Below are positions 53,590 to 64,000 of a stretch of 64,000 nt of DNA, piece after piece. The stretch is from Megaustenia siamemsis. Lineage: Eukaryota; Mollusca; Gastropoda; Stylommatophora; Ariophantidae. Position 1 is the stretch's first letter. Each line of letters begins with the position of its first letter. The stretch covers positions 79,844,465 to 79,908,464 of the forward strand of contig JAVIAB010000124.1 of the NCBI GenBank assembly GCA_032433765.1. The letters run 5' to 3'. The notes under the pieces were generated by a model. That model was not told the DNA's origin. It did no database searches and was given only the letters and a program-made list of their open reading frames with translations. The translations under genes were made by a program, and so were the position numbers.

Positions 53590-54270
53590 ATTTTTAAAGT
53601 GGTTAATATATATATCGAGAAGGGGATACAAGCAAAGAAATTAGAATCAGAATAGCTAAAGCAGCAATGTCTTTCAAAAAGCCTTGAAAAGTTGTGGAAA
53701 TCAGAACATATCAGCACAAACACAAAACTTAGACTATTCAAATCAAATGTACTATCAACAATTACGTATGCGTGTGAAAGCTGGGGAAAAAAAAAAACAA
53801 GAGATATAGTAACAAAGTTGAACGCATTCGAAAACAAATGTCCTAGGGAAATACTTGGTATAGCGTGGAACGAATTCAAAACAAACGAACAAACGAGGAA
53901 ATTAGAGAACTCGCCAATCAACCACTAATATCTTCAGTAATAAAGAAAAGACGATGGTCATATGTTGGACATGTGATGAGAAGAGATAATAACCGAATAG
54001 CAAAGCAAGCCCGCATGTGGGAAATAACAGGTAAGAGAAAAAGAGGAAGACACAGAGAGACACTGAGAAGAACATTGATGAGAGAGGCAAGAGCAGCAGG
54101 AATCGGCTCCTTCAATGAGGTAGAGCTGCTTGCACAGAACGGAGACAAATGGCGAGATTTGATAAAATATCTTTAAAAGAATTTAAACTAAACTGCTAGA
54201 ACAAAAATTCAAATAAGAGAAGGAGTATCTTGGTCTACGCCCTATGGGCCGGCTACGGCTCGAAAGGCTG
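53590..54270 (+). mobile_element. LINE 3' fragment, second RTE/CR1-like subfamily
   Basis: Frames at 53692-53928 and 53865-54176 give TKLRLFKSNVLSTITYACES, NAFENKCPREILGIAW, RRWSYVGHVMRRDNNRIAKQ, ITGKRKRGRHRETLRRTLMR and ends DLIKYL. The 3' UTR motif gggccggctacggctcgaaa closes it at about 54265. It is absent from the intron of copy A but present in both copies further downstream (12955, 62480). Confidence 0.8.
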
Positions 54271-54517
54271 TTAGTAATGTAATATGGATGTTTGTTAAAG
54301 CCTTTAATGCAATGTGAATGTTAGTGTAATATGTTATTATAATGTCTGAGAAAGATGATATTATGAGGAAAATATATCGAAAGAGGTTCTTATAAATTGA
54401 ATGTTAATGAAAGATGTTATTAGAATGAGATTGTAGAAAATTGTGTGAGCGAGCAAAAGAGGTTAACATATGCCAGATTGTAAGCGAGGTTAGAATTATC
54501 GTAAGAAAAATAAGAGT

Positions 54518-56167
54518 GTGGTTGAGGTAGGAGGAATTGATAAGAGTGTGCTTGAGGTAAGTGGAATTGATAAGAGTGTGCTTGAGGTAGGAGGAATTGA
54601 TAAGAGTGTGCTTGAGGTAGGAGGAATTGATAAGAGTGTGCTTGAGGTAGGAGGAATTGATAAGAGTGTGCTTGAGGTAGGAGGAATTGATAACAGTGTG
54701 CTTGAGGTAGGAGGAATTGATAAGAGTGTGCTTGAGGTAGGAGGAATTGATAAGAGTGTGCTTGAGGTAAGTGGAATTGATAAGAGTGTGCTTGAGTTAG
54801 GAGGAATTGATAAGAGTGTGCTTGAGGTAGGAGGAATTGATAAGAGTGTGCTTGAGGTAGGAGGAATTGATAAGAGTGTGCTTGAGGTAGGAGGAATTGA
54901 TAAGAGAGTGCTTGAGGTAGGAGGAATTGATAAGAGAGTGCTTGAGGTAGGAGGAATTGATAAGAGTGTGTTTGAGGTAGGAGGAATTGATAAGAGTGTG
55001 CTTGAGGTAGGAGGAATTGATAAGAGAGTGCTTGAGGTAGGAGGAATTGATACCAGTGTGCTTGAGGTAAGTGGAATTGATAAGCGTGTGCTTGAGGTAG
55101 GAGGAGTTGATAAGACTGTGCTTGAGGTAGGAGAAATTGATAAGAGTGTGCTTAAGGTAGGAGGAATTGTTAAGAGTGTGCTTGAGGTAGGAGGAATTGA
55201 TAAGAGTGTGCTTGAGGTAGGGGGAATTGATAAGAGTGTGCTTGAGTTAGGAGGAATTGATAAGAGTGTGCTTGAGGCAGGAGGAATTGATAAGAGTGTG
55301 CTTGAGGTAAGTGGAATTGATAAGAGTGTGCTTGAGGTAGGAGGAATTGATAAGAGTTGTGCTTGAGGTAAGTGGAATTGATAAGAGTGTGCTTGAGGTA
55401 AGTGGAATTGATAAGAGTGTGCTTGAGGTAAGTGGAATTGATAAAAGTGTGCTTGAGGTAAGTGGAATTGATAAGAGTGTGCTTGAGGTAAGTGGAATTG
55501 ATAAAAGTGTGCTTGAGGTAAGTGGAATTGATAAGAGTGTGATTGAGGTAAGTGGAATTGATAAGAGTGTGCTTGAGGTAAGTGGAATTGATAAGAGTGT
55601 GCTTGACGTAGGAGGAGTTGAAAGAGTGTGCTTGAGGTAGGAGGAATTGATAAGAGTGTGCTTGAGGTAGGAGGAATTGATAAGAGTGTGCTTGAGGTAG
55701 GAGGAATTGATAAGAGTGTGCTTGAGGTAGGAGGAATTGATAAGAGTGTGCTTGAGGTAGGAGGAATTGATAAGAGTGTGCTTGAGGTAGGAGGAATTGA
55801 TAAGAGTGTGCTTGAGGTAGGAGTAATTGATAAGAGAGTGCTTGAGGTAGGAGGAATTTATAAGATTGTGCTTGAGGTAGGAGGAATTGATAAGAGTGTG
55901 CTTGAGGTAGGAGGAATTGATAAGAGTGTGCTTGAGGTAAGTGGAATTGATAAGAGTGTGCTTGAGGTAGGAGGAATTGATAAGAGTGTGCTTGAGGTAG
56001 GAGGAATTGATAAGAGTGTGCTTGAGGTAGGAGGAATTGATAAGAGTGTGCTTGAGGTAGGTGGAATTTATAAGAGTGTGCTTGAGGTAAGTGGAATTGA
56101 TAAGAGTGTGCTTGAGGTAAGTGGAATTGATAAGAGTGTGCTTGAGGTAAGTGGAATTAATGAGAGT
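54518..56167 (+). repeat. 30-bp minisatellite, copy B, about 55 units
   Basis: The same unit as 4591-6870. It carries many gtgcttgaggtaagtggaat variants, especially a block at about 55368-55600. A +1 near 55356 and a compensating shorter unit near 55615 change the open frame. The array is followed by the same (GA)n tract as in copy A. Confidence 0.95.
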
Positions 56168-56251
56168 ATGCGTAAGCGAGAAGGATATGAGATTGTACTT
56201 GAATGGAAGGAAGGAAGAATGCGAGTGAGTGAGAACGTTATTACAATGTGC

Positions 56252-56252
<1 letters not shown>

Positions 56253-56295
<43 letters not shown>
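56253..56295 (+). repeat. (GA)n microsatellite
   Basis: Partner of 6957-6989, slightly longer. Confidence 0.95.
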
Positions 56296-56299
<4 letters not shown>

Positions 56300-56331
56300 G
56301 AGTGTAATTTTGTTGAGTAAGGAAAAAGTGA

Positions 56332-56585
56332 GGGAGCCGCGATATCTCAGTGGCTAGTGAAATGAACAACAAAGGACAAGAGGTAGGGTTCGATCCAAAC
56401 CGACGGCTTCCAGTTCACCCAGCCTTTTATGGGTACCGGATTTTTTTTCTGGGAAAGTAAAGCGTCATGGGCGTAAAACCGACCACATTACCCCAAAAAT
56501 CATGTGCCGATGGTCTGCAAAATTTATGGTCACTAACACCTTATTCCCTATATGCCACTTGGCGTGACAGGGGTACTTTACTTTT
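56332..56585 (+). mobile_element. tRNA-derived SINE (common family), full length
   Basis: Head gggagccgcgatatctcagt, B box gggttcgatcc, body, 3' hairpin tatgccacttggcgtgac and a tactttactttttt tail. It is orthologous to the SINE at 7051 in copy A. Confidence 0.9.
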
Positions 56586-56951
56586 TTTATGGTTTTTTTT
56601 TCTCAGACATCTCATCTCTATGAGAATGTAACTTAGTGAGTGAATGAGTGAGTGAAAAAATGGTTACTGATTAGGAGAATGAGTGAGAACATAATTAAGT
56701 TGGTGAGCTAGTGATGTAATGAATAATCGCGAAAGTGAGATTGAGATTGTGTCAATGTGTGAGTGAGTGTATGATCGTACAATGAATCTATTCTCATAGA
56801 ATGAAAAATCAACAAATCGATGGAAATTTAAAAAAAAAAAGTACAACGGCCCTTTAAGAGTTTAACATAAAATGTTGAAGAAGGTAGTCCGACTTTCAAA
56901 CTGATCGAGCTCCGAGTTTAATTCCCAGAAATAAATAAAGAGCATAAAAAA

Positions 56952-57182
56952 AGGTAAAGTACCCCCGTCACGCCAAGTGGCGTAATTTGATGTTAGTGAG
57001 CATAAATTTTACAAACCTTCGGCACATGATTTTTGGGGTCATGTGATCGGTATTACGCCCGTGCCGCTTTACTTTCTGGTACCCATTAAATGCTGGGTGA
57101 ACCTGAAGCCGTCGTTTGAAATCGAACCTTACCTCTTTTCGTTTGTAGTCCAGTTCACTAATCATTGAGCTATCGCGACTCA
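56952..57182 (-). mobile_element. tRNA-derived SINE (common family), inverted to the previous one
   Basis: On the minus strand the head gagtcgcgatagctcaatga is slightly mutated. About 20 bases are missing from the body around 57080. A remnant of its 3' end survives in copy A at 7218-7252. Confidence 0.88.
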
Positions 57183-57550
57183 AATGCTCTCCATATAAAG
57201 AGCCTAGTAAGAACTATTCCCAGACCCCACAACATACCTATTATCAAACATGTTAATCGCATATATGGGTTATTTAAACATTTGTAATAATAATAAAAAT
57301 GATGAAACACTTATTGACACATTATAAATGTTAATAGTGCAGTTATCTTCAATGCATGTAACTGGATAATATTGTAACACTACAACTTTATACAACAAGA
57401 AACAGTTTAGTGCATCGTACGTTTACTGAGAAGAGATGAGATAGTCTAAAGAAAGGTAGAGAGAAACATGAAAGCAGTGGTATTGTTTCTTTAGATGGCG
57501 AGTTACCTTTCATAAAAAAACATCAAGCATTTAGCTTGGTGACGTAGGTT
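57183..57550 (+). other. Non-coding DNA, no gene seen
   Basis: Lost from copy A. No supported feature. Confidence 0.5.
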
Positions 57551-57554
57551 CTCT

Positions 57555-57770
57555 TCAAACATCACGAAAAGTTGAGGATTGGGTTCACAAAAAGTTGAGG
57601 ATTAGGCTCACAAAAATGTGAGAATTGGGTTCACAAAAAGTTGAGGATTAGGCTCACAAAAATGTGAGGATTGGGTTCACAAAAAGTTGAGGATTAGGCT
57701 CACAAAAATGTGAGGATTGGGTTCACAAAAAGTTGAGGATTAGGCTCACATAAAGTTGAGGATTAGTTGA
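57555..57770 (+). repeat. About 46-bp form of the 24-bp minisatellite
   Basis: Pairs of half-units (attgggttcacaaaaagttg, then attaggctcacaaaaatgtg) form a 45-46-bp repeat, about five copies. The copy A partner is at 7335-8010. Confidence 0.9.
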
Positions 57771-57787
57771 GGATCCTTGTTCTTTAG

Positions 57788-57928
57788 TTTATCCAATATG
57801 GTCGATTTAGCAAAATAATTATCTTTAGCCATCTGAGATACATTACAAGCTGAAGAGGAGAATCTATGGCAGAATGAACCGATAGAGAGTGATGTGATGA
57901 TGCTTCGGTAAAAAATACCTGTGCGCAG
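57788..57928 (+). pseudogene. Exon b of the cysteine-rich gene, copy B, broken
   Basis: Acceptor (ttctttag) and donor (gcgcag|gtgaga) match 8188-8329, but the exon is 141 instead of 142 bases. It has three in-frame stops (TAA, TGA, TAA). The first of the two cysteine codons is changed. It cannot encode the protein made by copy A. Confidence 0.8.
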
Positions 57929-58031
57929 GTGAGAATCATTTTGATGATGATGAATAAAAGAATATTGTAGAGAAATCTAAAACGAGAGAGACAAAAGAAT
58001 ATATAATTGATCTCGTTTGAGACATGTAAAC

Positions 58032-58121
58032 ATGGATCAGGTTAGATTGTACAACTTGCTGTTAGCGGCATGGATTTGTGGATCGATAGTGGTTTTGTTG
58101 TTGCCCTACATGACGCAATGA
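58032..58121 (+). other. Second copy of the 29-residue hydrophobic micro-ORF
   Basis: Identical to 8433-8522. It lies in the intron between the broken exon b and exon c of copy B. Confidence 0.2.
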
Positions 58122-58335
58122 GAGACGTGTCGACAATAAACTATATAGTCTACCCACGACAAATAACAGAATGAGAGGAAGATATCAATGCGTTACTTTA
58201 TTTATTAATTCTTTTGTTTGTTTCATCTTAACAATCCACTATCACACATCTCACATGAATTGCGTCTAGCTAATGCTCATTAGTTAAGATACATACTATT
58301 TATTTAAAAAATATATAATTCATTTATTTCCACAG

Positions 58336-58404
58336 AAAATAATCCACCATCTAATGTGCCGACACGATATGATAAACCATGTGACCAGTTGTGGAAACAT
58401 GTAA
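58336..58404 (+). pseudogene. Terminal exon c of the cysteine-rich gene, copy B
   Basis: The same acceptor (tttccacag), 22 codons with both cysteines, TAA at 58402-58404 and AATAAA at 58432-58437. One codon differs from copy A (R to L). The exon is intact, but its gene is disabled by exon b. Confidence 0.55.
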
Positions 58405-58554
58405 ACTAATTTATTTTGGAATGTGAGAAAAAATAAAATCAGGTGTAAAAGATATTAAGGGAGAGTTGTTATTCATAAATGATGTAGTAGGCCACTATTT
58501 TTGTTGTATACTCCCATATAGAATATATATATAAATGTTCATCAGGAAAAACAG

Positions 58555-58925
58555 AACATAAAATTGAAGCCTTTGAAATGTAGTTTTATATAGGATGTGG
58601 AAGAATTGGATGGAAGGAAAAGAAAACAACGACGAAGTCTTAAAAAAAACAAACAGCTAAAACAGAACTACTAAACACAATTCAGACAAGAATAATAATT
58701 CACTAAAGGGGCATGTTAAAAGACATAGCAGACTGACTACTAAAAGTAGTCTTGGGAGGGAAAATACAAAGTAAAAGAGGCAGACCAGGAATAACATGGA
58801 CGAATAATATGGAAAGATGAACAAATCAGCCTATGACAACCAACACTTTCAAATCAAGAGACAGAGCGCAATGTCGCTCCATGGTAGCCTACCTTCGTTG
58901 CGAAGACGGCACTCACTGATTATCT
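58555..58925 (+). mobile_element. BovB/RTE-like LINE 3' fragment
   Basis: Partner of 8985-9335, with small indels. It ends near the CEDGTH-like C-terminus at 58915. Confidence 0.7.
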
Positions 58926-59149
58926 CTAGGTTAACACCGGCAGTTATAGAGCCATCTTTTTGTACTTATAGTCTATGACATTTATAATTCTATCTTTCAT
59001 TCTCAACTCGTTTTGTGTTATACTTCTACTCTATCTCTTTTTCTTATCTTGTTCGATGCTCCACTTAATCTACTTACCGTTGTTCTATGGAACACAAAAC
59101 TTCTGAATATTACTTGAAACACTTCTCTACTAAACGACGTCTAACTGAA

Positions 59150-60325
59150 TGATTCTCTATTTCTATGTTTCTAATTCTGTACTGAACTTGTTCTCTATTT
59201 CTATGGTTCTAATTCTGTACTGAACTTGTTCTCTATTTCTATGTTTCTAATTCTGTACTGAACTTGTTCTCTATTTCTATGTTTCTAATTCTGTACTGAA
59301 CTTGTTCTCTATTTCTATGTTTCTAATTCTATACTGACGGAAGATGTACAAAAGAGGTGCGATGTAGAATGGCTCAGGCAAAAGCAGCCTTCCAAAAAAT
59401 GCGGAAGATACTATGCAATCCATTTTTGACAATAGAAACAAGAAAAAGAGTTCTTAAATGTTATGTAGAGCCAGTCTTGACATATGGATGCGAAACATGG
59501 ACAATAGGATAACAGACAAGAAAATCACTGGAGTCTGTAGAAATGTGGTTTTACAGAAGAATGTTGAGAGTACCATGGACAGCTAAGAAGAGTATTGAAA
59601 ATGTTATGAGAGAGGTCAAAGCAAAAAGAGAGCTAATTTCCAATATTAGGAAGAGACAATCATCATGTTTTGACCATGTAATGAGAAGAGAACAACTGAA
59701 ATATATTGTAACAACTGGAAAAAATTGAGGGACGAAGAGATAGAGGGAAGCAAAGAGAAAAAATAACAGACAGCTTAAGAGAATGGTTTGGCAGAAGGTC
59801 AACAACAGAAATGATAAATAGCTGTCGAGATCGAAAGTTGTGGAGAGACATGATCACCTACGCCAGTAGGCCTGGTACTAGATGATGATGATTAATTATA
59901 TACTGAACTTGCTCTCTATTCCAGTGTTTCTAATTTTATACTGAACTTACTCTCTATTTCTGTGTTTCTAATTTTATACTGAACTTACTCTCTATTTCTG
60001 TGTTTCTAATTCTATACTGAACTTGCTCTCTATCCCTATTTCTAATTCTATACTGAACTTGGTGTATATTTCTACGTTTCTAAATCTATACTGAACTTGG
60101 CCTCAATCTATAGTTCTAATTCTATATTGAACTTGGCCTCTATTTTTACGTTTCTAATTCTATACTGAACTTGCTCTCTATCCCTATTTCTAATGCTATA
60201 CTGAGCTTGGTGTCTATTTCTACGTTTCTAAATCTATACTGAACTTGGTCTCAATCTCTAGTTCTAATTCTATATTGAACTTGGCCTCTATTTCTACGTT
60301 TCTAATTCTATACTGAGCATGTTTT
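59150..60325 (+). repeat. About 36-37-bp minisatellite, copy B, split by a LINE
   Basis: Units of ttctctatttctatgtttct plus aattctgtactgaacttg occur at 59150-59336 and 59893-60325. Copy A has about six units and no LINE. Confidence 0.93.
59337..59892 (+). mobile_element. BovB/RTE-like LINE, 5'-truncated, inserted in a minisatellite
   Basis: It starts at the thumb (tgacggaagatgtacaaaag, DGRCTKEVRCRMAQAKAAF). It runs through RRMLRVPWTAKKSIENVMRE (59543-59728) to the C-terminus and a tgatgatgatt tail. Nearly every position can be aligned with 29490-30040. It is absent from copy A, so it was inserted after the duplication. Confidence 0.88.
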
Positions 60326-60440
60326 CTATCCACATAATTCAAACTCTGTGTTTCTCTCCCTCGATGTTTCTGGGGCTTGCTCTCTACTTTCTCAGCTGTA
60401 AAAGCGCTTTTCCCTGATCTTACTGCCTATCTTTGCTAAT

Positions 60441-60698
60441 AAAAAAGTAAAGTACCCCCCCGTCACGCCGAGTGGCGTATAGGTAATATGATTTTAGCGA
60501 CCATAAATTTTACAGACCTTTAGTACATGATATTTGCGGTAATGTGGTCGGTATTACGCCTGTGCCGCTTTACATTCCCAGAAAAAATCAGGTACCCATT
60601 TTAAGGCTGGGTGAACCCGTAAGCTGTCGGTTGGGATCGAACCTTACCTCTTATCCTTTGTAGTCCAGTTCACTAACCACTGAGTTATCACGGCTCAT
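60441..60698 (-). mobile_element. tRNA-derived SINE (common family), full length
   Basis: Flanked by tatctttgctaat (60428-60440) and tatctctgctaat (60699-60711). Complete head and B box (gggttcgatcc with one change) on the minus strand. Orthologue of the truncated copy at 11365-11569. Confidence 0.92.
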
Positions 60699-61666
60699 TA
60701 TCTCTGCTAATGCATGAGGTTAAAAACCTTTGTCTTATTTGCATAACTCATCGACTCAGTCTCTGTTCAGCTAATAAGTGAATGCGAAGTTGAGCTATTG
60801 ATGACTTTTGTTTCACGTTTTGTAAAACAAAACCCATCTTGACATTTAGTTAATCTCCGAGTTTAAAAAAAAATAACGCTACCGTCAACTCTAAGACTGA
60901 CATCTCTCTCTTAAAATTGACTTGCACCCGAGTTTGTTTATCAACTTAATTTCTGAACTTGTGATGGGCCAAGTTATGTTTACATCTATTCCCCTACTTT
61001 TCTAGTAACAGCTGAAAATTATCTTTTCCCCAAAACTTACTGTTATTCTGTGCCTGTGTTATAATTATGTTACTGTTATTTTACAATTAACTGTAGGTAA
61101 ACAACTGAGCTATCCGACCCAAGCTATATCTCTATGTCCCATTATGTGATCTATTCTGCCATAGCCTATATAGTATTATATTACCTCCCTTAACCACTAG
61201 TTTCTTTTTTTAAAGGAATTTTCTAGAAACTATTCGCACATAAAAGTAATAGTATATCTCTAAGAAACTATTGATTGCCTATGGTTTAACTCATGAGGTT
61301 CGATTTACTATGTGCTTCTAAGAATCAAAACTTCCTCAAAATAAAAAAAAAACATGCTACAGTTATAACAACAATATTATACAACTTCTCTGTAAGATAA
61401 ACTACAACATTAACAACTATAGTGCAAGTATTCTTAAATTGGACAAAACCTATAGTCGTGTACTTTACATGGCTATTAATTTCTCAACAAAATAATTTGG
61501 ACAAAAGGGAAGTAATTTTTTCCTATAGATCAGGTTATATCCCTTTACAGTTATTTTATTATTGGCTTCCCTTGAGAGCGTGAGATAATTCAACTGTACA
61601 CAAAATGTAGATTATATACAAGATCTCACAAATATTTGGACGTACTCTCACATCTTTCACAATTTC

Positions 61667-61671
<5 letters not shown>
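60699..61671 (+). other. AT-rich non-coding DNA, no gene seen
   Basis: Matched by 11570-12418, except that 60700-60835 is deleted from copy A. Confidence 0.6.

Positions 61672-61754
<83 letters not shown>
61672..61754 (+). repeat. (AT)n microsatellite
   Basis: An almost pure at run of about 83 bases with one gtata interruption. Confidence 0.97.
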
Positions 61755-62478
61755 GGTTATCGAGCGCCATTCCGCTCTGTCTCTTGCTTTGATGGTGCAG
61801 ATTGCCATAGGACTACTTGTCCATCTTTTGATGGTACTCGTCCATGTTAGTCTTGGTCTGCCTCTGCCTCTTTTACTTTGTATTTTCCCCTCCAAGATTA
61901 CTTTTAGTTGGTTGTTGTGTCTTTTAACATGGCCTAAAAGTCGCATTTATCTTGTTTGAATTGTATTTAGTAGTTCTCTTTCAATTTTTAGGGAGCAGCG
62001 ATAGCTCAGTGGTTAGTGAACTGGACTACAAATGAAAAGAGGTAGGGTTCGATCCCACCCGCGGGTTCCGGGATCACCCAGCCTTAAATGGGTACCGGAT
62101 TTTTTTCTGGCAAAGTAAAGCGGCACAGGCGTAATACCGACCATATAACCCCAAAAATCATGTGCTGAAGATATGTAAAATGTATGGTCACTAACACCAT
62201 ATTCCCTATACGCCACTTGGCGTGACGGGGGCACTTTACTTTCTAAACAAAATTTTTAGTTGTTTTAAGACTTCATCGTTTGTTTTCTATTCTTTCCATC
62301 CAAATATACTTATTCTTCTATATATCCACATTTCAAAGGCTTCAATTTTCTGTTCCCTTTACCTGTCTAATGTCTATGTTTCTGCACCATATAGGGATGT
62401 TGAGAAATTATAACATGTTGCTATTCTTAGTTTTAGTCCTGGTGTTATTTGTTTTGATGTTGAGTATGTTTTTCATGA
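61755..62478 (-). mobile_element. BovB/RTE-like LINE fragment, split by a SINE
   Basis: Partner of 12466-12952. Minus-strand remnants MRLLGHVKRHNNQLKVILEG and KRGRGRPRLTWTSTIKRW lie at 61946-61790. The upstream part continues after the SINE at 62251-62478. Confidence 0.8.
61992..62250 (+). mobile_element. tRNA-derived SINE (common family), young insertion
   Basis: Perfect 9-bp target-site duplication aatttttag (61983-61991 and 62251-62259). The empty site is in copy A at 12730-12738. Intact head ggagcagcgatagctcagtg and 3' hairpin tacgccacttggcgtgac. It was inserted after the segmental duplication. Confidence 0.93.
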
Positions 62479-62479
62479 A

Positions 62480-62745
62480 GCAGTCCCTAATGTGGGAAAC
62501 AACAGGTAAGAGGAAAAGAGACCGACCCAGAGAGACACTGTGAAGAACATTGATCAGAGAGGCAAGAGCAGCAGGAATCGGCTACTTCAATGAGATAGAG
62601 TTGCTTGCACGGAACAGAGACAATTGGCGAGATTTGATAAAAGATCTTTAGAAGGATTGAATACTGCTAGAATAAAAATTCAAATAAGAGAAAGAGTATC
62701 TGGGTCTATGTACTTTGGGCCGGCTACGGCTCGAAGTGTCAATAG
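62480..62745 (+). mobile_element. LINE 3' fragment, second RTE/CR1-like subfamily
   Basis: Partner of 12955-13205, with (gata)n tail expanded (atagatagatagatag). Confidence 0.65.
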
Positions 62746-63279
62746 ATAGATAGATAGAAATTTTTCAGGACATTAAAATTACTTTTTGCCATTCATATAA
62801 ATATCCAAAGTATTCTCTGCTGCTGAAAATACCATCACGTCAGGAACCACATCACAGGCATCATGACAACAGGATATCTTTATGACTGGCATCTGTTATT
62901 AGATCATATCCAACAATATATTCCACAAAATTTTCAAGAACAGTATATCTGGTACTGTTAGTATCATGACAACATGCAGACTGTAAAGATGCTGTTTTGA
63001 CTATGTCTGTCTGAAAATATAGCGCAGTATCAATTTAAAAAACAAATCTTCATATATGTCACAACATATCCTCCCAAATATCGTATAACAAATAACATCA
63101 ATTGAGCGACTCACATATCTCTGTTTATAACAGTTACAAATACACAATTAAGCAACAAACTAAATGGTTTGTGCATGCTATTGTTCAGTGTAATTACAGG
63201 GAGCAGCCCTTTGGTTCTGAGTTTGGCGGGCCGTAATGGCTTTCTTGACATTCCGACTTTTCATGAAGAAGTTGGAGTT
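62746..63279 (+). other. Non-coding DNA; end is the interspersed element around the 70-bp unit
   Basis: Matched by 13206-13504 and 14311-14570. The 806-bp insert of copy A is missing at 63018-63028. Confidence 0.6.
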
Positions 63280-64000
63280 AGTCTAGTTCCAGGCAATAGC
63301 TGTAGAACTATTTGTCCTGCTTAGAGCTACTGCTATATTAGTTCTTCTAAGTCTAGTTCCAGGCAATAGCTGTAGAACTATTTGTCCTGCTTAGAGCTAC
63401 TGCTATATTAGGTCTTCTAAGTCTAGTTCCAGGCTTTAGCTGTAGAACTATTTGTCCTGCTTAGAGCTACTGCTATATTAGTTCTTCTAAGTCTAGTTCC
63501 AGGCTTTAGCTGTAGAACTATTTGTCCTGCTTAGAGCTACTGCTATATTAGTTCTTCTAAGTCTAGTTCCAGGCTTTAGCTGTAGAACTATTTGTCCTGC
63601 TTAGAGCTACTGCTATATTAGTTCTTCTAAGTCTAGTTCCAGGCTTTAGCTGTAGAACTATTTGTCCTGCTTAGAGCTACTGCTATATTAGTTCTTCTAA
63701 GTCTAGTTCCAGGCTTTAGCTGTAGAACTATTTGTCCTGCTTAGAGCTACTGCTATATTAGTTCTTCTAAGTCTAGTTCCAGGCTTTAGCTGTAGAACTA
63801 TTTGTCCTGCTTAGAGCTACTGCTATATTAGTTCTTCTAAGTCTAGTTCCAGGCTTTAGCTGTAGAACTATTTGTCCTGCTTAGAGCTACTGCTATATTA
63901 GTTCTTCTAAGTCTAGTTCCAGGCTATAGCTGGAGAACTATTTGTCCTGGTTAGAGCTACTGCTATATTAGGTCTTCTAAGTCTAGTTCCAGGCTATAGC
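63280..64000 (+). repeat. 70-bp tandem repeat, more than ten units, continues past the window
   Basis: Exact 70-bp period from 63280. Central units share a gctttagctgtagaac variant, while the last unit returns to the gctatagctggagaac form of copy A. That suggests the array grew from internal variant units. Confidence 0.97.

Larger units (their letters stand above)
43959..64000 (+). repeat. Segmental duplication, copy B (runs off the window)
   Basis: Direct-orientation partner of 1-14780. The offset grows from about 44.4 kb at the LINE/exon a to about 49.6 kb at exon b, because copy B gained a Penelope-like element, a minisatellite and a LINE fragment in the intron. Gene-like content in B is decayed, while A keeps open exons. 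The copy is still inside the 70-bp array at 64000. Confidence 0.9.

Overview
The window is animal nuclear DNA, most likely from a mollusc (an inference). It has GT-AG introns, many tRNA-derived SINEs, BovB/RTE-like, I-like and Tx1-like LINEs, a Penelope-like element and long minisatellites. It also has a broken EGF-plus-F5/8-type-lectin gene of a kind known to be expanded in molluscs. There are no operons, CRISPR arrays or prokaryotic signals. Most long open frames are by-products of tandem repeats whose unit length is a multiple of three, or are decayed transposon ORFs.

The main structure is a large direct segmental duplication. Copy A covers 1 to about 14,780, and copy B covers about 43,959 to the window end. 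Both carry, in the same order: a minus-strand I-like LINE; a small exon with six cysteines; a 30-bp minisatellite; a SINE; a 24-bp minisatellite; a second coding exon; a terminal exon with a poly(A) signal; BovB fragments; a 36-bp minisatellite; another SINE; an (AT)n tract; head-to-head LINE fragments; and a 70-bp tandem repeat. Several insertions are present in one copy and have an empty site in the other. These are a bipartite SINE and an I-like LINE in A, a 3.3-kb Penelope-like element and a SINE in B, and others. They postdate the duplication.

The most interesting candidate is a small plus-strand gene in copy A with three visible exons (3928-4037, 8188-8329, 8786-8854). The intron phases match (0/2, 2/0, 0/stop). 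The predicted C-terminal region of about 106 residues has ten cysteines, looks secreted and matches no family I can name with confidence. In copy B the first and third exons are open, but the middle exon has three stops, a net 1-nt loss and a lost cysteine, so copy B is a pseudogene. No signal-peptide exon is identified with confidence.

The unique middle (about 14,800-43,950) holds BovB-like LINE fragments, often with a (TGATGA)n 3' tail, and several SINEs, some nested. It also holds a solo Penelope-type terminal repeat, a Tx1-like RT fragment with an internal in-frame minisatellite, and a 12-kb run of diverse minisatellites (units of 16 to about 135 bp). The minus-strand EGF/lectin pseudogene at 37,495-38,677 lies between two blocks of one minisatellite family.

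All boundaries were read by eye. Family names rest on recognised motifs, not on database searches.
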